DNA of 64,000 bases from Arion vulgaris (taxonomy: Eukaryota; Mollusca; Gastropoda; Stylommatophora; Arionidae): assembly GCA_020796225.1 (NCBI GenBank), contig CM036754.1, positions 39,860,279-39,924,278 of the forward strand, in the 5' to 3' direction. The notes beneath the pieces were generated by a model, which worked only from the letters and a program-made list of their open reading frames with translations, was not told the origin of the DNA and ran no database searches. Positions 1 through 9,661 of the stretch are shown in pieces. Position 1 is the first letter of the stretch. Every line of letters starts with the position of its first letter. Position numbers and translations under genes: made by a program.

Positions 1-289
1 AGTTTTAGGAAAACTAGGCATGAAGAAACAATTATTAAGAGAAATAAAATTCAGACAAGTAAAGTATTTTGGGCACATAAAAAGGCATGACACCATGATA
101 AAACATTTACTAGAGGAGAAAGTTGAGGGGGAAGAGCAAGAGGAAGACCGAGAGATAAGTGGGAGGGAAACTTTAAGAAATGGACAGATTACAGTCTGGC
201 AGTGTGCAACACCAAGGCGAAAGACAGAGGATGCTGGAGATTCATTGCAGCCAACCTTCGATGTGGAGACGGCACCTGATGATGATGTA
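1..289 (+). mobile_element. LINE gamma C-terminal fragment
   Basis: The reading frame from base 20 shows the LINE C-terminal motif R-Q-V-K-Y-F-G-H-I-K-R-H-D. A second frame then gives A-x-D-R-G-C-W-R-F-I-A-A-N-L-R, the usual end of this family's reverse-transcriptase polyprotein, followed by a short TGATGATGA tail at about 270-289. The two parts are in different frames, so it is a dead 5'-truncated copy that also runs off the window start. The same ending is seen at 19090-19300 and 34140-34240. Confidence 0.7.
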
Positions 290-354
290 ATATATAACGG
301 TATAACTTCATCCGCTGCACCCGGATACTTCTCCAGCTGTCTTGACTTTGTCCT

Positions 355-1140
355 GCCACTGGACATAGAAGGAATTGGGCGAGAGAGTGAGATCGACGTA
401 CTGGGCAACTATTTCTCACTTTAAACCAAATCATCGCGCAAGTCATCATTTCATTCATCAAACGTGTGATATTGGCCAAGCCACAAAACTGAAAGTATAT
501 CGAGTTATCTTACTCCCCATTCTTCTTCACACGTGCGAAACTTGGACTGTATATCAGCGACACGCAAGGAAGATAAACCACTTTCAACACAGTCTGCCTC
601 AGAAAAATAATGAACATAAAATGGCTGGATATGATCCCAGACACAGAGGTCCTAAAACGAGATGTTCTCCCCAGCATCTACACAATCTTGATGCAGTCCC
701 AGACACGATGGGCAGGACATGTGGCTCGAATGCCGGATTGCAGAATACCCAAACGACTCTTGTATGGTGAGCTGCATAGCGATAAACGCTCATAGGGTGG
801 TCAGACACACTCAAGAACTCGATGAAATCCTTTGGTATAGATGGCGACAACTGGGAGAATGTTGCTCAAGACAGATCAGCCTGGCGCACACTTCTTCGAC
901 ACAGTTCTTCGGCCTGCGAGGCAGATAAAACAGCCCGGATGGAACAAAAACGTCAAAATAGAAAGGCAGTAAAACTTCCCACAAGTGCAAGTATACCTTG
1001 CCTACACTGTACAAGAACATTTCAAACCCCCATCGGATTCACTAGTCATCTACGCACACACAGACAAACATAACGCAACTACATTCTCTTGAATTGTGGG
1101 ATCATCACTGGCGATGGACGAGCATCAACCATCATAACGG
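355..1140 (+). mobile_element. LINE delta 3' end with terminal C2H2 zinc finger, frameshifted
   Basis: Three frames give one continuous LINE C-terminal region. About 480-600 encodes a stretch with L-H-T-C-E-T-W-T-V-Y-Q-R-H-A-R-K. From 610 to 795 it continues with K-W-L-D-M-I-P-D-T-E-V-L and R-W-A-G-H-V-A-R-M. From 822 to 1073 it ends in a C2H2 finger (C-L-H-C then H-L-R-T-H). At least two frameshifts break it. Bases 355-470 and 1070-1140 are non-coding flanks, also found on the minus strand near 28340-28540. This design, RT C-terminus plus a zinc finger, is common in animal non-LTR elements; the exact clade is not resolved. Confidence 0.75.
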
Positions 1141-1242
1141 TATACGAGGACTAACATAATATGTTATATTATGCGATCTATGTCATGGTTACATTCGACA
1201 TTCCCATGGAGCTCCATCCTCTGCTACAGCAGCCACCCCAAA

Positions 1243-1682
1243 GTCCACTGTGGCGTAGAGGTTAGGTGCTGCTCTCTCATACCAAAGGGACCAGGTCGCT
1301 CCCTCGTGGAGTCATCGGAATATTTATCCAAAGATCCCTGATTTCAGTGTAGGAGAAATCAAGTTCCTAGTCATAACGGAGATGTACGATAAAATGGTCG
1401 GTCCCGTGTTCAATTTGAGCACCTAAAAGAACCATTGGCAGCTCAAAATCGAGAATCGCAGGCTGGAAACCCGCTGCCCGGATAAAATTCATTAAAAAAT
1501 ATTTTAAAATAAACGTCCTACAAAAATATTGTTACTATCTTCAAAATTATATCGGGAACCCTCGTTGGAGCTACGGAGTTTGTGTTTACTGCAACTGAAA
1601 CTTCATGTGTAAGAAAGAGATCAGAGCACTTATTATTACTCAAAAAGTGCAATGATAATGGTCCTATCAATGAATCAAACCG
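1243..1682 (+). mobile_element. SINE-A copy, near full length
   Basis: The tRNA-like head begins tggcgtagaggttaggtgct (A box) and has ggtcgctccctcgtgg in the B-box position. The family body follows (gagatcaagttcctagtc, then the gagcacctaaaagaaccattgg type), then a 3' module with gagctacggagtttgtg and aagaaagagatcagagca. It ends in tcctatcaatgaatcaa, a short version of the (ATCA)n tail. Other copies lie at 23352, 30481, 31545, 40935, 54241 and 59767. Confidence 0.75.
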
Positions 1683-1764
1683 CCTTTGCACAAAGAAGAA
1701 ACATATCTATAGCCTTTTCAAACTTTATTATAAAGTGCATGTCACTTCCTATTTCTAGTTACTA

Positions 1765-1890
1765 TTATGCAGTAGGTAGAAGGGTCAATTCCTATCCTCC
1801 TGTGTGGAACGTCGAGTGTAGGATTGAACCCATAATCTTTTGTGCCCGAGTCTATAAGCAAACGTTTATGCATTACACTAATATGTCATC
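1765..1890 (-). mobile_element. SINE-I, tRNA-like head
   Basis: Read on the minus strand, bases 1885-1805 have a tRNA-like A box (tagtgtaatgcataaacg) and a B box (gggttcaatcc). A related copy with the same layout lies on the minus strand at 23965-24107, and a remnant at 62222-62300. It is not a functional tRNA because the arms do not pair. Confidence 0.5.
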
Positions 1891-1897
1891 TTAAAGT

Positions 1898-2160
1898 GCA
1901 CGTCTGTAGCTTAAACAGTAGTAAGCTCGATCACAACCCAAGCGTACCGGGTTCAAACTCCGCGGTGTGCAGATTTGGAAGCAAATTCTTTCCCGTGGGA
2001 TTTTTACGAAAGGTAAAATAGACCTCACCGTTCAGAAATCAATGACAAACTACTGAACGTGTAAGTGGTGACTAGAAAATCAACGACTCGTTTACGCGCC
2101 CTCGTGTAAAGGATATGCGCCGATTTTCATTCATTCAAAGTCCACCTGCTCACCGTATAT
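1898..2160 (+). mobile_element. SINE-F copy
   Basis: tRNA-like head (tagcttaaacagtagtaagc, B box gggttcaaactcc), then a body with cgtgggatttttacgaaagg, ccgttcagaaatcaatgac and actgaacgtgtaagtggtg. Copies recur at 2800-3020 (minus), 39790-40050, 40505-40760 and 42990-43080 (minus), which establishes it as a dispersed family. Confidence 0.7.
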
Positions 2161-2799
2161 ATGGGAAATTATTGATTGTATCTTCTCTCTCTACCCCTCT
2201 AAAGACGACACTTAATAAGGGTGCTAGAACTTTGAAAGTGTACTCTTCAGTCAGTTACCTTACTGTAAAAACACTTTACATACTTTCTGGGAATACAAGT
2301 TGCTATAACAAATAGTAGTAGGAGTAGTGAGTAGAAATGGGTGCGCTGTAGTCAATGCTCTACTTGAATAGTGTTGCATTGCTGGATATGTTGCGATCTC
2401 CAAGTTCAGGCCTCTTGATTTCAAGCCTAAGTGTTTCGGGAAACGCCGATAATCGCCGGTTTCCTACGGCCATTGGATTGTGTCAACAGTTTGCAGTGCT
2501 ACCACTTCCGGTAGAGATAACACTGCTGTAGAACGTGTTAGTAGCACTCCCCTGGTTAAACTAATCTTCTTTTATTTTGTCTATTTTATATCCCAGGAAC
2601 AGAAATTCTCGTTTGACAGAATTTAAACCCATCTTAGCTGACGTTAGATCCGTTCTGTATACAGTGTTCTTACTGTTGTTGTATTTTTATACTTACTGGC
2701 CAAGTTTCATGACCTTTCAGGTCATGGACGTCCCCAAACATGTTTACAGGAGCGGGCAATATTACTAACAATTTGATAGTTTGAAAAATTCGTGGCATA
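2161..2799. other. Unassigned stretch
   Basis: No motif, tandem repeat or reading frame here could be linked to a known family. The open frames are short and lack coding character. Confidence 0.5.
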
Positions 2800-3020
2800 T
2801 ACTTTACAGTGCGTAGTCATCATTCACAGTAAACGAGTCATTGCTTTTTCTAGGCACCACTTATACGTTCAGAAGTTTGCCATTGCTTTCTGAACGGTGA
2901 GGTCTATTTTACCATTCGTAAAAATCCCACGGAAACGAAATACCTGCCACAGAGTTTGAACGACGTACGTTTGAATAGTGATTCAGCCCACTTCCGCTTA
3001 AGCTACAAACGCCCACGGTT
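2800..3020 (-). mobile_element. SINE-F copy
   Basis: Inverted match to the copy at 1898: it contains the reverse complements of the acttatacgttcag, tttctgaacggtgagg and aaaatcccacgg modules and a decayed head near 2960-3010. The two copies form a wide inverted pair separated by about 640 bases. Confidence 0.65.
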
Positions 3021-3092
3021 GGTAGTTTACTAAAAGGAAATAGAAAAGCAGATTTCCGTAACTGTTTTGTTTTCCTCTTTCTTTCATTTCTC

Positions 3093-3570
3093 TCATCTTG
3101 TATTACCTCATAGCGACATTTCTCTCATCTTGTATTACCTCATAGCGACATTTCTTTCATCTTGTATTACCTCATAGCGACATTTCTCTCATCTTGTATT
3201 ACCTCATAGCGACATTTCTCTCATCTTGTATTACCTCATAGCGACATTTCTCTCATCTTGTATTACCTCATAGCGACATTTCTCTCATCTTGTATTACCT
3301 CATAGCGACATTTCTCTCATCTTGTATTACCTCATAGCGACATTTCTCTCATCTTGTATTGCCTCATAGCGACATTTCTCTCATCTTGTATTGCCTCATA
3401 GCGACATTTCTTTCATCTTGTATTGCCTCATAGCGACATTTCTCTCATATTGTATTACCTCATAGCGACATTTCTCTCATCTTGTATTACCTCATAGCGA
3501 CATTTCTCTCATCTTGTATTGCCTCATAGCGACATTTCTCTCATCTTGTATTGTCTCATAACGACAGAAT
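3093..3570. repeat. 32-bp minisatellite, about 15 copies
   Basis: Unit tctctcatcttgtattacct followed by catagcgacatt, spaced exactly 32 bases (for example starts at 3121, 3153, 3185). Copies differ by a few substitutions (ttacc/ttgcc, tctct/tcttt). It abuts the 3' end of a minus-strand LINE beta remnant (3573-4440). The last unit blends into that remnant's flank (cataacgacagaataag). Confidence 0.9.
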
Positions 3571-3656
3571 AAGAAAAGATCTCCAGAGCGGACTCTTGTG
3601 TGTGGTTGATAAGCAGTGTCCACCCCCGCCTCTGTTTTCTCTGATGTTCCCCTTTT

Positions 3657-3815
3657 GAGTGGACGGCCTTTAACTTTACCTCCACTATATCGGAGTACCA
3701 TTGACTTTTGAGTGGACGGCCTTTAACTTCACCTCCACTATATCGGAGTACCATTGACTTTTGAGTGGACGGCCTTTAACTTCACCTCCACTATATCGGA
3801 GTACCATTGACTTTT
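3657..3815. repeat. 53-bp tandem repeat, 3 copies, inside LINE beta
   Basis: Units start at gagtggacggcctttaactt at 3657, 3710 and 3763, each 53 bases long and nearly identical. On the minus strand each encodes V-L-R-Y-S-G-G-E-V-K-G-R-P-L-K, a LINE beta coding segment. Confidence 0.9.
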
Positions 3816-3829
3816 GAGGCACACTCTCT

Positions 3830-4080
3830 GTTTTTCTTCTTTGCGTTCGTTCTTTACAACCAATTTTAATCACTCTTTGTGATATGTTTGATCTTTGCCA
3901 AGAACGTGTATACGTTGCACATTCGTTTGGTAGGCCCCTAAACGCATAGACTTCGACACGTTTAGGACATGTGCATCCGATTTCAGCCAAACCTCCTTAG
4001 TCGCCTCTTACGACATGCGTGGCAGGTAACAGCGGTTCTATTCTTTCCACCTCAAATTTAGGCCCCGGTAACCACTCGGG
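3830..4080 (-). mobile_element. SINE-B copy inserted in LINE beta
   Basis: On the minus strand: head with gagtggttaccggggcc, core catgcgtcgtaagaggcg type, body with gtgtatacgttcttggcaaa and aaagagtgattaaaattgg, then the tail gaacgcaaagaagaaaaac. LINE beta sequence lies on both sides, so this is a later insertion. Confidence 0.8.
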
Positions 4081-4204
4081 CGACTCTTTGTTTATAATCT
4101 GCATATGTGGGCGACTCTCTGTTTATAATCTGCATATGTGGGCGACTCTCTGTTTATAATCTGCATATGTGGGCGACTCTTTGTTTATAATCTGCATATG
4201 TGTT
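4081..4204. repeat. 31-bp tandem repeat, 4 copies
   Basis: Units begin cgactctttgtttataatct at 4081, 4112, 4143 and 4174, exactly 31 bases apart. On the minus strand the unit encodes P-T-Y-A-D-Y-K-Q-R-V-A, part of the LINE beta C-terminus, so the array grew from LINE coding sequence. Confidence 0.9.
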
Positions 4205-4256
4205 CGAACTATTGAATTAGTTGTGACTTGATGAAGTTCAGTACTGATGTTGTGTG

Positions 4257-4342
4257 ATGAGAGTAAGGGAGATAATTGAGCTCGAGATCGGAGCACATAT
4301 GAACGTGACCGAAATGCTATGATGATAGTCCTCATATAATTG
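4257..4342 (+). mobile_element. LINE epsilon 3' tail fragment
   Basis: The segment from gagatcggagcacatatg to gatgatagtcctcatataat matches the distal end of the epsilon elements at 11230-11312 and 25915-25985. It splits LINE beta sequence. Confidence 0.5.
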
Positions 4343-4439
4343 ATAACTGGCCCACTTTTTCCCAGATATCATAATTTCTAAACCTGTCCTTTCTTGATAC
4401 TCCCAGCATTCTGCATAAACTTTTCATCTCTGTCTTGAC

Positions 4440-4601
4440 CAGTGGCGGCTCGTGGTCAGTTTTCTTGGTGGGGCTAGAGAAAATTTAGGGAAAATCATGG
4501 TATTTTGAGTATTTACTATTATTTGCCTATTTCGGAAGTTATTCTCCTTTCGATTATTGGTGGGGCCGAGTCCGCTGGCCCTCAATGACGAGCCGCCCCT
4601 G
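4440..4601. mobile_element. hAT-type MITE with inverted ends and 8-bp target duplication
   Basis: The left end cagtggcggctcgt (from 4440) pairs with the right end acgagccgcccctg (to 4601) as a terminal inverted repeat with one or two mismatches. The flanks are gtcttgac (4432-4439) and gtcttggc (4602-4609), an 8-bp target duplication with one mismatch. Eight-base duplications with CAG-starting ends are typical of hAT transposons. At 162 bases there is no room for a transposase, so it is non-autonomous. A second CAGGGGCG-type end lies on the minus strand at about 4675 and may belong to a nested relative. Confidence 0.75.
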
Positions 4602-4969
4602 GTCTTGGCTATAAATGTCAATTTCCGGGGAAAAGGAGAGGGCACCAACCCCACCACCCTTGCCTTAAAATATGGACGCCCCTGCCTCGATTCCCTTCCA
4701 TATTTCTGAACAAAGTGTCAAAGTTCAGATAAACGACATTAAAGAAGTTCAACTAATTTGTTCAATGTTTGTTCACTTTTCAATGTCCATGTCTCGTGGT
4801 TAAAAGTATTTAGAAGATATTGTACACACGAACTCTTATGTCTTTGTTTATTGTAGATATTAATGTTTGAACTGATGGTGCACGCTGATTCTGTTGTTAT
4901 TTGGTAAACAAGCACTTAAGGATGACATTCATGTCAGAGATGAAGTTCATATTTATATTCATACATATA

Positions 4970-5080
4970 CATGTATTGATTGTTAGGACCATGATCGTTG
5001 CACGTCGGTGAGTAACCATGTGTGGCCCGATCTCTTTCTTATACAGGAAGATCTCAGCGGCAGTGTACGAACCAGCCCCC
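4970..5080 (-). mobile_element. SINE-A 3' module fragment
   Basis: Minus strand shows the gatcttcctgtataagaaag, gagatcgggccacacatgg and accatcaatcaat-like end of SINE-A. The head is missing. Confidence 0.55.
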
Positions 5081-5139
5081 AATTCAAAGCTAGATCAGGG
5101 TTTTCCAGGTCATTTATGGGACCCAATTTAGAGTTGGCT

Positions 5140-5326
5140 GTGGTTTAATACAGCTGTCTATAACGTAACCAACAGCCGCAGGAATAACATTAGTAGCTCC
5201 ATCCCCTGAATCAATAACGGTGCCAGTGAGAGTTTTATATCCTACCTGGCGTGAAGATGTCCAACCTGTACAGCAATATATCAGATCAGGAATGTTGAAA
5301 GACTTGAACATGATTTCAGCCAGAGC
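5140..5326 (-). pseudogene. Arp3: Actin-related protein 3 (Arp3) fragment, frameshifted
   Basis: The minus strand encodes [11 protein letters not shown], then [20 protein letters not shown] and [15 protein letters not shown]. This order matches the nucleotide-binding core of Arp3, the subunit of the Arp2/3 actin-nucleating complex (family pattern: [30 protein letters not shown]). Between N-I-P and W-T-S the frame shifts: Y-I-A-V-Q is readable only in another frame, and the family's A-V-L-A-L-A-A segment is deleted. Homology stops after C-I-K, where repetitive sequence (also at 5670-5755) begins. It is about 60 codons, against about 420 in the full protein. I read it as a pseudogene or captured exon fragment, not a working gene. 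Confidence 0.8.
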
Positions 5327-5334
5327 CAACTATA

Positions 5335-5620
5335 AACTTATGGGCCTTCGGACTCAAATAAGAATTATGGGAAATCAGACCACAACTACACCACGGGACC
5401 TCGCATTCCAGTATTGTTGTATATAAACGAATTCATTTTAAAATCAACACAAAATGCTAACTCGAAGTTATATTATGCAACAAGTTAAGTTTAACAATAA
5501 GGAATATCAATATTATGAATATTTTTCACCAATAAATAACCATAGACTCACAGATCTCAGTAAAATTGCAAAAAAGCTTGCAGTGTTCTATCAACCATAT
5601 ATACATTCCATCCTCCTTCT
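5335..5620 (+). repeat. Dispersed repeat J, copy 1
   Basis: Contains gaccacaactacaccacggg, gttgtatataaacgaa and gtgttctatcaaccatatat, in the same order as 7170-7480 in more diverged form. No coding sequence is recognisable. The Arp3 fragment lies immediately beside it. Confidence 0.55.
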
Positions 5621-5634
5621 CTGTTCTAGGTCAG

Positions 5635-5760
5635 GGGTCCCCAAGTCAGTTGTCTGGCCTAGTTATCTAGAGTTGGCTGTGGTTCAGCAGTGTATTCTCT
5701 GTTCTATTGAGTGTTCAGTTGTCTGGCCTAGTTATCTAGAGTTGGCTGTGGTTCAGTTGT
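5635..5760. repeat. Tandem duplication, about 67-bp unit
   Basis: The phrase ctggcctagttatctagagt plus tggctgtggttcag occurs at about 5656 and 5723. A piece of the same phrase also borders the Arp3 fragment at 5135. Confidence 0.7.
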
Positions 5761-6335
5761 GGATCCGTTAGAAGAAAATAACTATTCTAAACTCTTCTAT
5801 AAAACATTCGCAATACCCAACTCAACTATCCCCCGTCCCTTCAACCACCTACGACTACGCCAGCCGACCACGCCAGATGTTTACATTAATTTGACTAACA
5901 GAGAAGAAAGTCAAGGACTTGCAGACTACATTTAATGGATGTTGTCAGTATCGCCGCTTGCTGGAGCAGATAAACCCATATTGTCACAAACTATCGTATC
6001 ACGTGCCAACAAATTGAAGGACAACACAAACACACGTGTTCATTATCTGTCATTCTATTGTTCTTCTTCAAATCGGGAATGTAATCTTTAGCTTCGCATT
6101 CTATTAGCAATCATTGCATAAGCAATCAATTCATAGAAAAATCAATCATTTTAAAAATCAATAATTTGTGGAATCAAATATTTCATAATCAATTTTTGTA
6201 TTTAAAAAAGTTGTTTTAAAATCAATAGTTCATGGGGCATGGAAAGAAAACATAAATTAAGTAAGAGCTCATTGAGTTCTAAAAAAATTAAATAATCAGG
6301 AATCATTTATAAGAGAAACAATTACCGAATGAATT
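5761..6335. other. AT-rich unassigned stretch
   Basis: Low-complexity rich DNA with scattered atcaat words. No gene or family could be recognised. Confidence 0.5.
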
Positions 6336-6337
6336 AA

Positions 6338-6715
6338 TTATCGAAAGATTCAATTATCGAAAGATTCAATTATCGAAAGATTCAATTATCGACAGAATCA
6401 ATTAATGGAAGAGTTAAACCAGAAGTTTACTCCTAGGAAACACAAGAAAGTACTATTGTAGATCTACTCTGTGTCGATAGATCTACTCTGTGTCGATAGA
6501 TCTACTCTGTGTCGATATATCTACTCTGTGTGGATGGAGCTAGCTAACTAACTAACAAGCTAGCTAGCTATCTAAGTAACTAAGTAATTAGCTAACTAAT
6601 TAATTAAATAACCAACCAGCCAATTCAATAAATAATTAATTAACTATCTAGTAACTAGTTATTAAACTATTAACTAACTAACCAGGTAACTAACGGACTA
6701 AGTAAATAACAAACG
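6338..6715. repeat. Cluster of short tandem and simple repeats
   Basis: Includes aattatcgaaagattc (16 bp, 3-4 copies, 6340-6395), tctactctgtgtcgatagat-type 22-bp repeats (4 copies, about 6460-6530), and a degenerate (CTAA)n tract at 6540-6715. Confidence 0.8.
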
Positions 6716-7169
6716 AACAACTCCTCCAAGTTGTGTTGATATTTTTGTCTCTATAATTATGTACAAATATTGCTTTGTGTTGTACCAGATTTAATCCTGT
6801 TTTGATAGTTCTCTACAAGAAATCTACCGAAGCATCACCTCATGTCAGAGCGGTTGGTGAATACAAGCAACCAGATTGTTACTAGCTACTAAGAACAACA
6901 AATGGTGCGGTGATGTATTATAAATATCTACTCCGGGTAAAAAAAAAAGATTTTTAATAGCATTAATTACGTGTATTACGTGTAATAAATTAATATTGAG
7001 CTCGCTAGACTTTTGATCGTTAAAATAATTGGAGCACACATGGTTAATCACCGAATTGCAATGATGATGGTACAATTAGTCGATCGTTTAAATAATAGAG
7101 AAACATGTAACAACAAAGTAATGTAATCTTACAAAGTATATCAACAATATATAGCCAATTTCAATCAAA
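6716..7169. other. AT-rich stretch with a SINE-A tail remnant
   Basis: Mostly unassigned. Bases 7028-7085 (ggagcacacatggttaatca, then gcaatgatgatgg) match the distal end of SINE-A, plus strand. Confidence 0.4.
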
Positions 7170-7480
7170 ATGCCTTTATCAAGTTGTGGCCTCCGATAAC
7201 ATACGGCTCAGGTAAAAATTCATTGAAAATAAGACCACAACTGTCGCGTAATCCTTGCATTCCAGTGCTGTTGTATATAGACGAAGACGTTGTAAAAACA
7301 ATACATGTTAAATCAATGTTATTAAATCAAAATGAACGTGTTACAAGTTAAGTTTCAAGTTAAGGAATATCAGTATTATTCACATTTTTTCATCAAACAA
7401 TAATCATGAACGTATAGAATTGTGTCAAATTGTAAAAAAACCAAAACGTATAGTGTTCTATCAAACATATACAAAACTAG
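7170..7480 (+). repeat. Dispersed repeat J, copy 2
   Basis: Parallel to 5335-5620: gaccacaactgtcgcgtaat, gttgtatatagacgaagac, ggaatatcagtattattc and gtgttctatcaaacatatac in the same order. Confidence 0.55.
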
Positions 7481-7517
7481 CCCCCATTAAACAGGAATTT
7501 TCGATTTCTCGTCAGAG

Positions 7518-7775
7518 CTTCTTCTTCTTCTTTGCGTTCGTTCTTTACGACCAATTTTAATCACTCTTTGTGATATGTTTGATCTTTGCCAAGAACGTGT
7601 ATACGTTGCACATTGGTTTGGTAGACCCTAAACGCATAGACTTTTACACGTTTAGGACATGTGCATCCGATTTCAGCCAGATCTCCTTAATCGCCTCTTG
7701 CGACATGCGTGGCAGGTTACAGTGGTTATATTGTTTACATCCCAAATTTGGGCTCCGGTAACCATTCGGGTGTCG
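7518..7775 (-). mobile_element. SINE-B copy
   Basis: Begins on plus with cttcttcttctttgcgttcg (reverse of the (GAA)n tail) and ends with ggctccggtaaccattcggg (reverse of the head). The core and body are all present. Confidence 0.85.
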
Positions 7776-8069
7776 TCAGAGCTAATTGTGCTTATGCTGC
7801 TGGAGGCCATGATCAAGCAAAAGATATAACAAAAGTAAAGAAATTCAGACTTCCTATACGGCAGACGTAACATAAACTGGAAGACAATAAATCCTCAACG
7901 ACACTAACATAAAAGATTTTCCGAGTGCAAAGTGAAAACGAAATCAAATTCAATGAAAATTGAATGCATTCAACAAGGTATGATTTGAAGATGAACATGA
8001 TAATGATGCGTGCTGATGCACATCACTTTTAACCATACGCTTGTCTTTTTTTATATTGCTACTTTGACG
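7776..8069. other. Unassigned stretch
   Basis: No recognisable gene or repeat. Short open frames on the minus strand lack any familiar motif. Confidence 0.4.
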
Positions 8070-8071
8070 AT

Positions 8072-8340
8072 CAACATTCCCCCGTGCGGTGCCGGGGCCG
8101 CAAGGAAGCAAAGAATAGTAATTTTGCGACCTACATGGCATGTCGTAAGAGGCGACTGAGGTAGGGACCTAGGGAAACTACACTAATTACTAAAAATAGT
8201 AGCAGAAATCGGATGTGCTGGCTTACTTGTAGGCGCATAACTGGCACAACGTACACTCGCTCTTAGGCTCAGATCACATACAGATCGCACTGAGGTCAAC
8301 AAGTGGTCGATATGGAGCTATCGAAGAAGAAGAAGACGAT
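8072..8340 (+). mobile_element. SINE-C copy
   Basis: Head with gtgccggggccgcaaggaag, core catgtcgtaagaggcgac, C-type body (agaaatcggatgtgctgg, ggcgcataactggcacaac, aacaagtggtcgatatgg) and the tail cgaagaagaagaaga. A clean reference copy for the family. Confidence 0.85.
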
Positions 8341-9290
8341 CAATAAAAAGTTAGGTTTTAAATCTTCAGTAGTCAGGTGACGAACAGTGGTTTGACAACT
8401 AACTGACTTCATAGCCTAGAGTGTCAGGACACGTGACTAAATCCTATTATTTGTGAAATCATTGTTCCGTATTCCCGTCGCTATTGACCGGCTTTGATAA
8501 ATGTCCAAATATTCAAATAACACATCTCTTGAGTTCTAAACTGATGCATCGTGTGTATGGAACACCGTTATCTCATTGTTTTTAGTAATTGTGTATAGAA
8601 TGTGTCCATATCACATGAAATTGTGGTCACAAATGCAATTGGGCGCTTGCAGGATTACGACAAGTTGCATAAATGTGCGCTGTGTTTGTGTGGGTACCTT
8701 TGATGCGCACTACAGTTTTTAGACTAACACGGTTAGTATCTTAATACAGCACGTGAGTTATCCGTAAAGATATGGTCAGTTTTCATGTTAATCACGTGAT
8801 CAACCTGCGACATAGCTGCGACGTGTCCACTCTATAGGACAGAACCGGCCGAGCACATGTCCTGCGCGTGTCCTACTCCTGTCCGAGTACTCACATGATC
8901 GCTGGAGAGAAGATTCACAGAATCAGAAAGTGTGGTTTGGTATGAGAATTATGCTTTGCGCGCATGTTTGTCAAACTAAAATGGTTTTTGGTCGTCCAGG
9001 CGATAGGGAGCGTGTTTAGCAGTGTTGAACCACGCCAGAGCATCTGTTGTCAATATACTTTTTCTTGTCTTTATTTTAATCTGTCTGTCAAGGGTTAAAA
9101 CTAGATTACAAAACAGATTTCTGGAACCAAACGATAATGTCTTTTTGTTAATCTTTGGTGAACGAGGGATGCTCACGAGGGAGTGTTTTGAAATCAGTCA
9201 CTATATGTATATGTTAAACTATTATCAAATGTATGAAAGCTTAGCACATACAATACGACAAAGCATATGACAATCCATTTTAGCAGCATC
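8341..9290. other. Unassigned stretch
   Basis: No protein motif, tRNA-like head or tandem repeat stood out over this 950-base segment. It may hold single-copy intergenic DNA. Confidence 0.4.
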
Positions 9291-9299
9291 AATTTTCAC

Positions 9300-9410
9300 T
9301 GAAACCACATCACGAACCTGACATCACCCATCATGTGCCGACGGTCAATCAAAAATATAGCTTTGCACCGTATTACCTAATATACATCAAGATATGAAAA
9401 AGGTTTTAAA
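9300..9410 (+). repeat. Dispersed repeat K, copy 1
   Basis: Contains catcacccatcatgtgccga, cggtcaatcaaaaatata and atatgaaaaaggtt. The same order occurs at 34800-34905. Confidence 0.5.
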
Positions 9411-9514
9411 AAACACCACGAACCGAAACAATAAATACTCACCTACTTTATTTCCTAATGTTTCTATGGTAACAAAGTGGGGCCTGGTTGATCTGAAAAA
9501 CCTGGTTCAATTGT

Positions 9515-9590
9515 AGATTTGAATCCCGAACTCCTATCCTACGTAACACGTGAACTGACCACTATGCTATCGAGACTCTCGATTACGTAT
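9515..9590 (-). mobile_element. tRNA-like SINE head
   Basis: On the minus strand: tagcatagtggtcagttcac (A-box region) and gggattcaaatctac (B box). The arms do not pair well, so it is a tRNA-derived element and not a tRNA gene. Confidence 0.4.
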
Positions 9591-9661
9591 ACTAAGTGTT
9601 AACAAGATTGTGGGAAAACATATATGGGCTTTTAAATACAAATGTTAAAAGAGATTTATCA

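Larger units (their letters stand above)
3573..4440 (-). mobile_element. LINE beta C-terminal remnant, interrupted by later insertions
   Basis: Reading down from 4440 the minus strand gives G-V-S-R-K-D-R-F-R-N (4435-4345). After a foreign segment (4257-4342) it continues F-I-K-S-Q-L-I-Q and H-I-C-R-L (4255-4090). It resumes beyond a SINE-B insertion (3830-4087) as M-V-L-R-Y-S-G-G-E-V-K-G-R-P-L-K and a short tail. The order matches the beta C-terminus seen at 24915-25415 and 50201-50431. The remnant holds two tandem arrays of its own coding sequence, at 3657-3815 and 4081-4204. The MITE at 4440-4601 cuts it on the upstream side. Confidence 0.65.

Noticed and set aside
822..1073. Host zinc-finger gene
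   Set aside because: The C2H2 finger lies at the end of a LINE delta C-terminal domain, joined to its R-W-A-G-H-V-A-R-M region.
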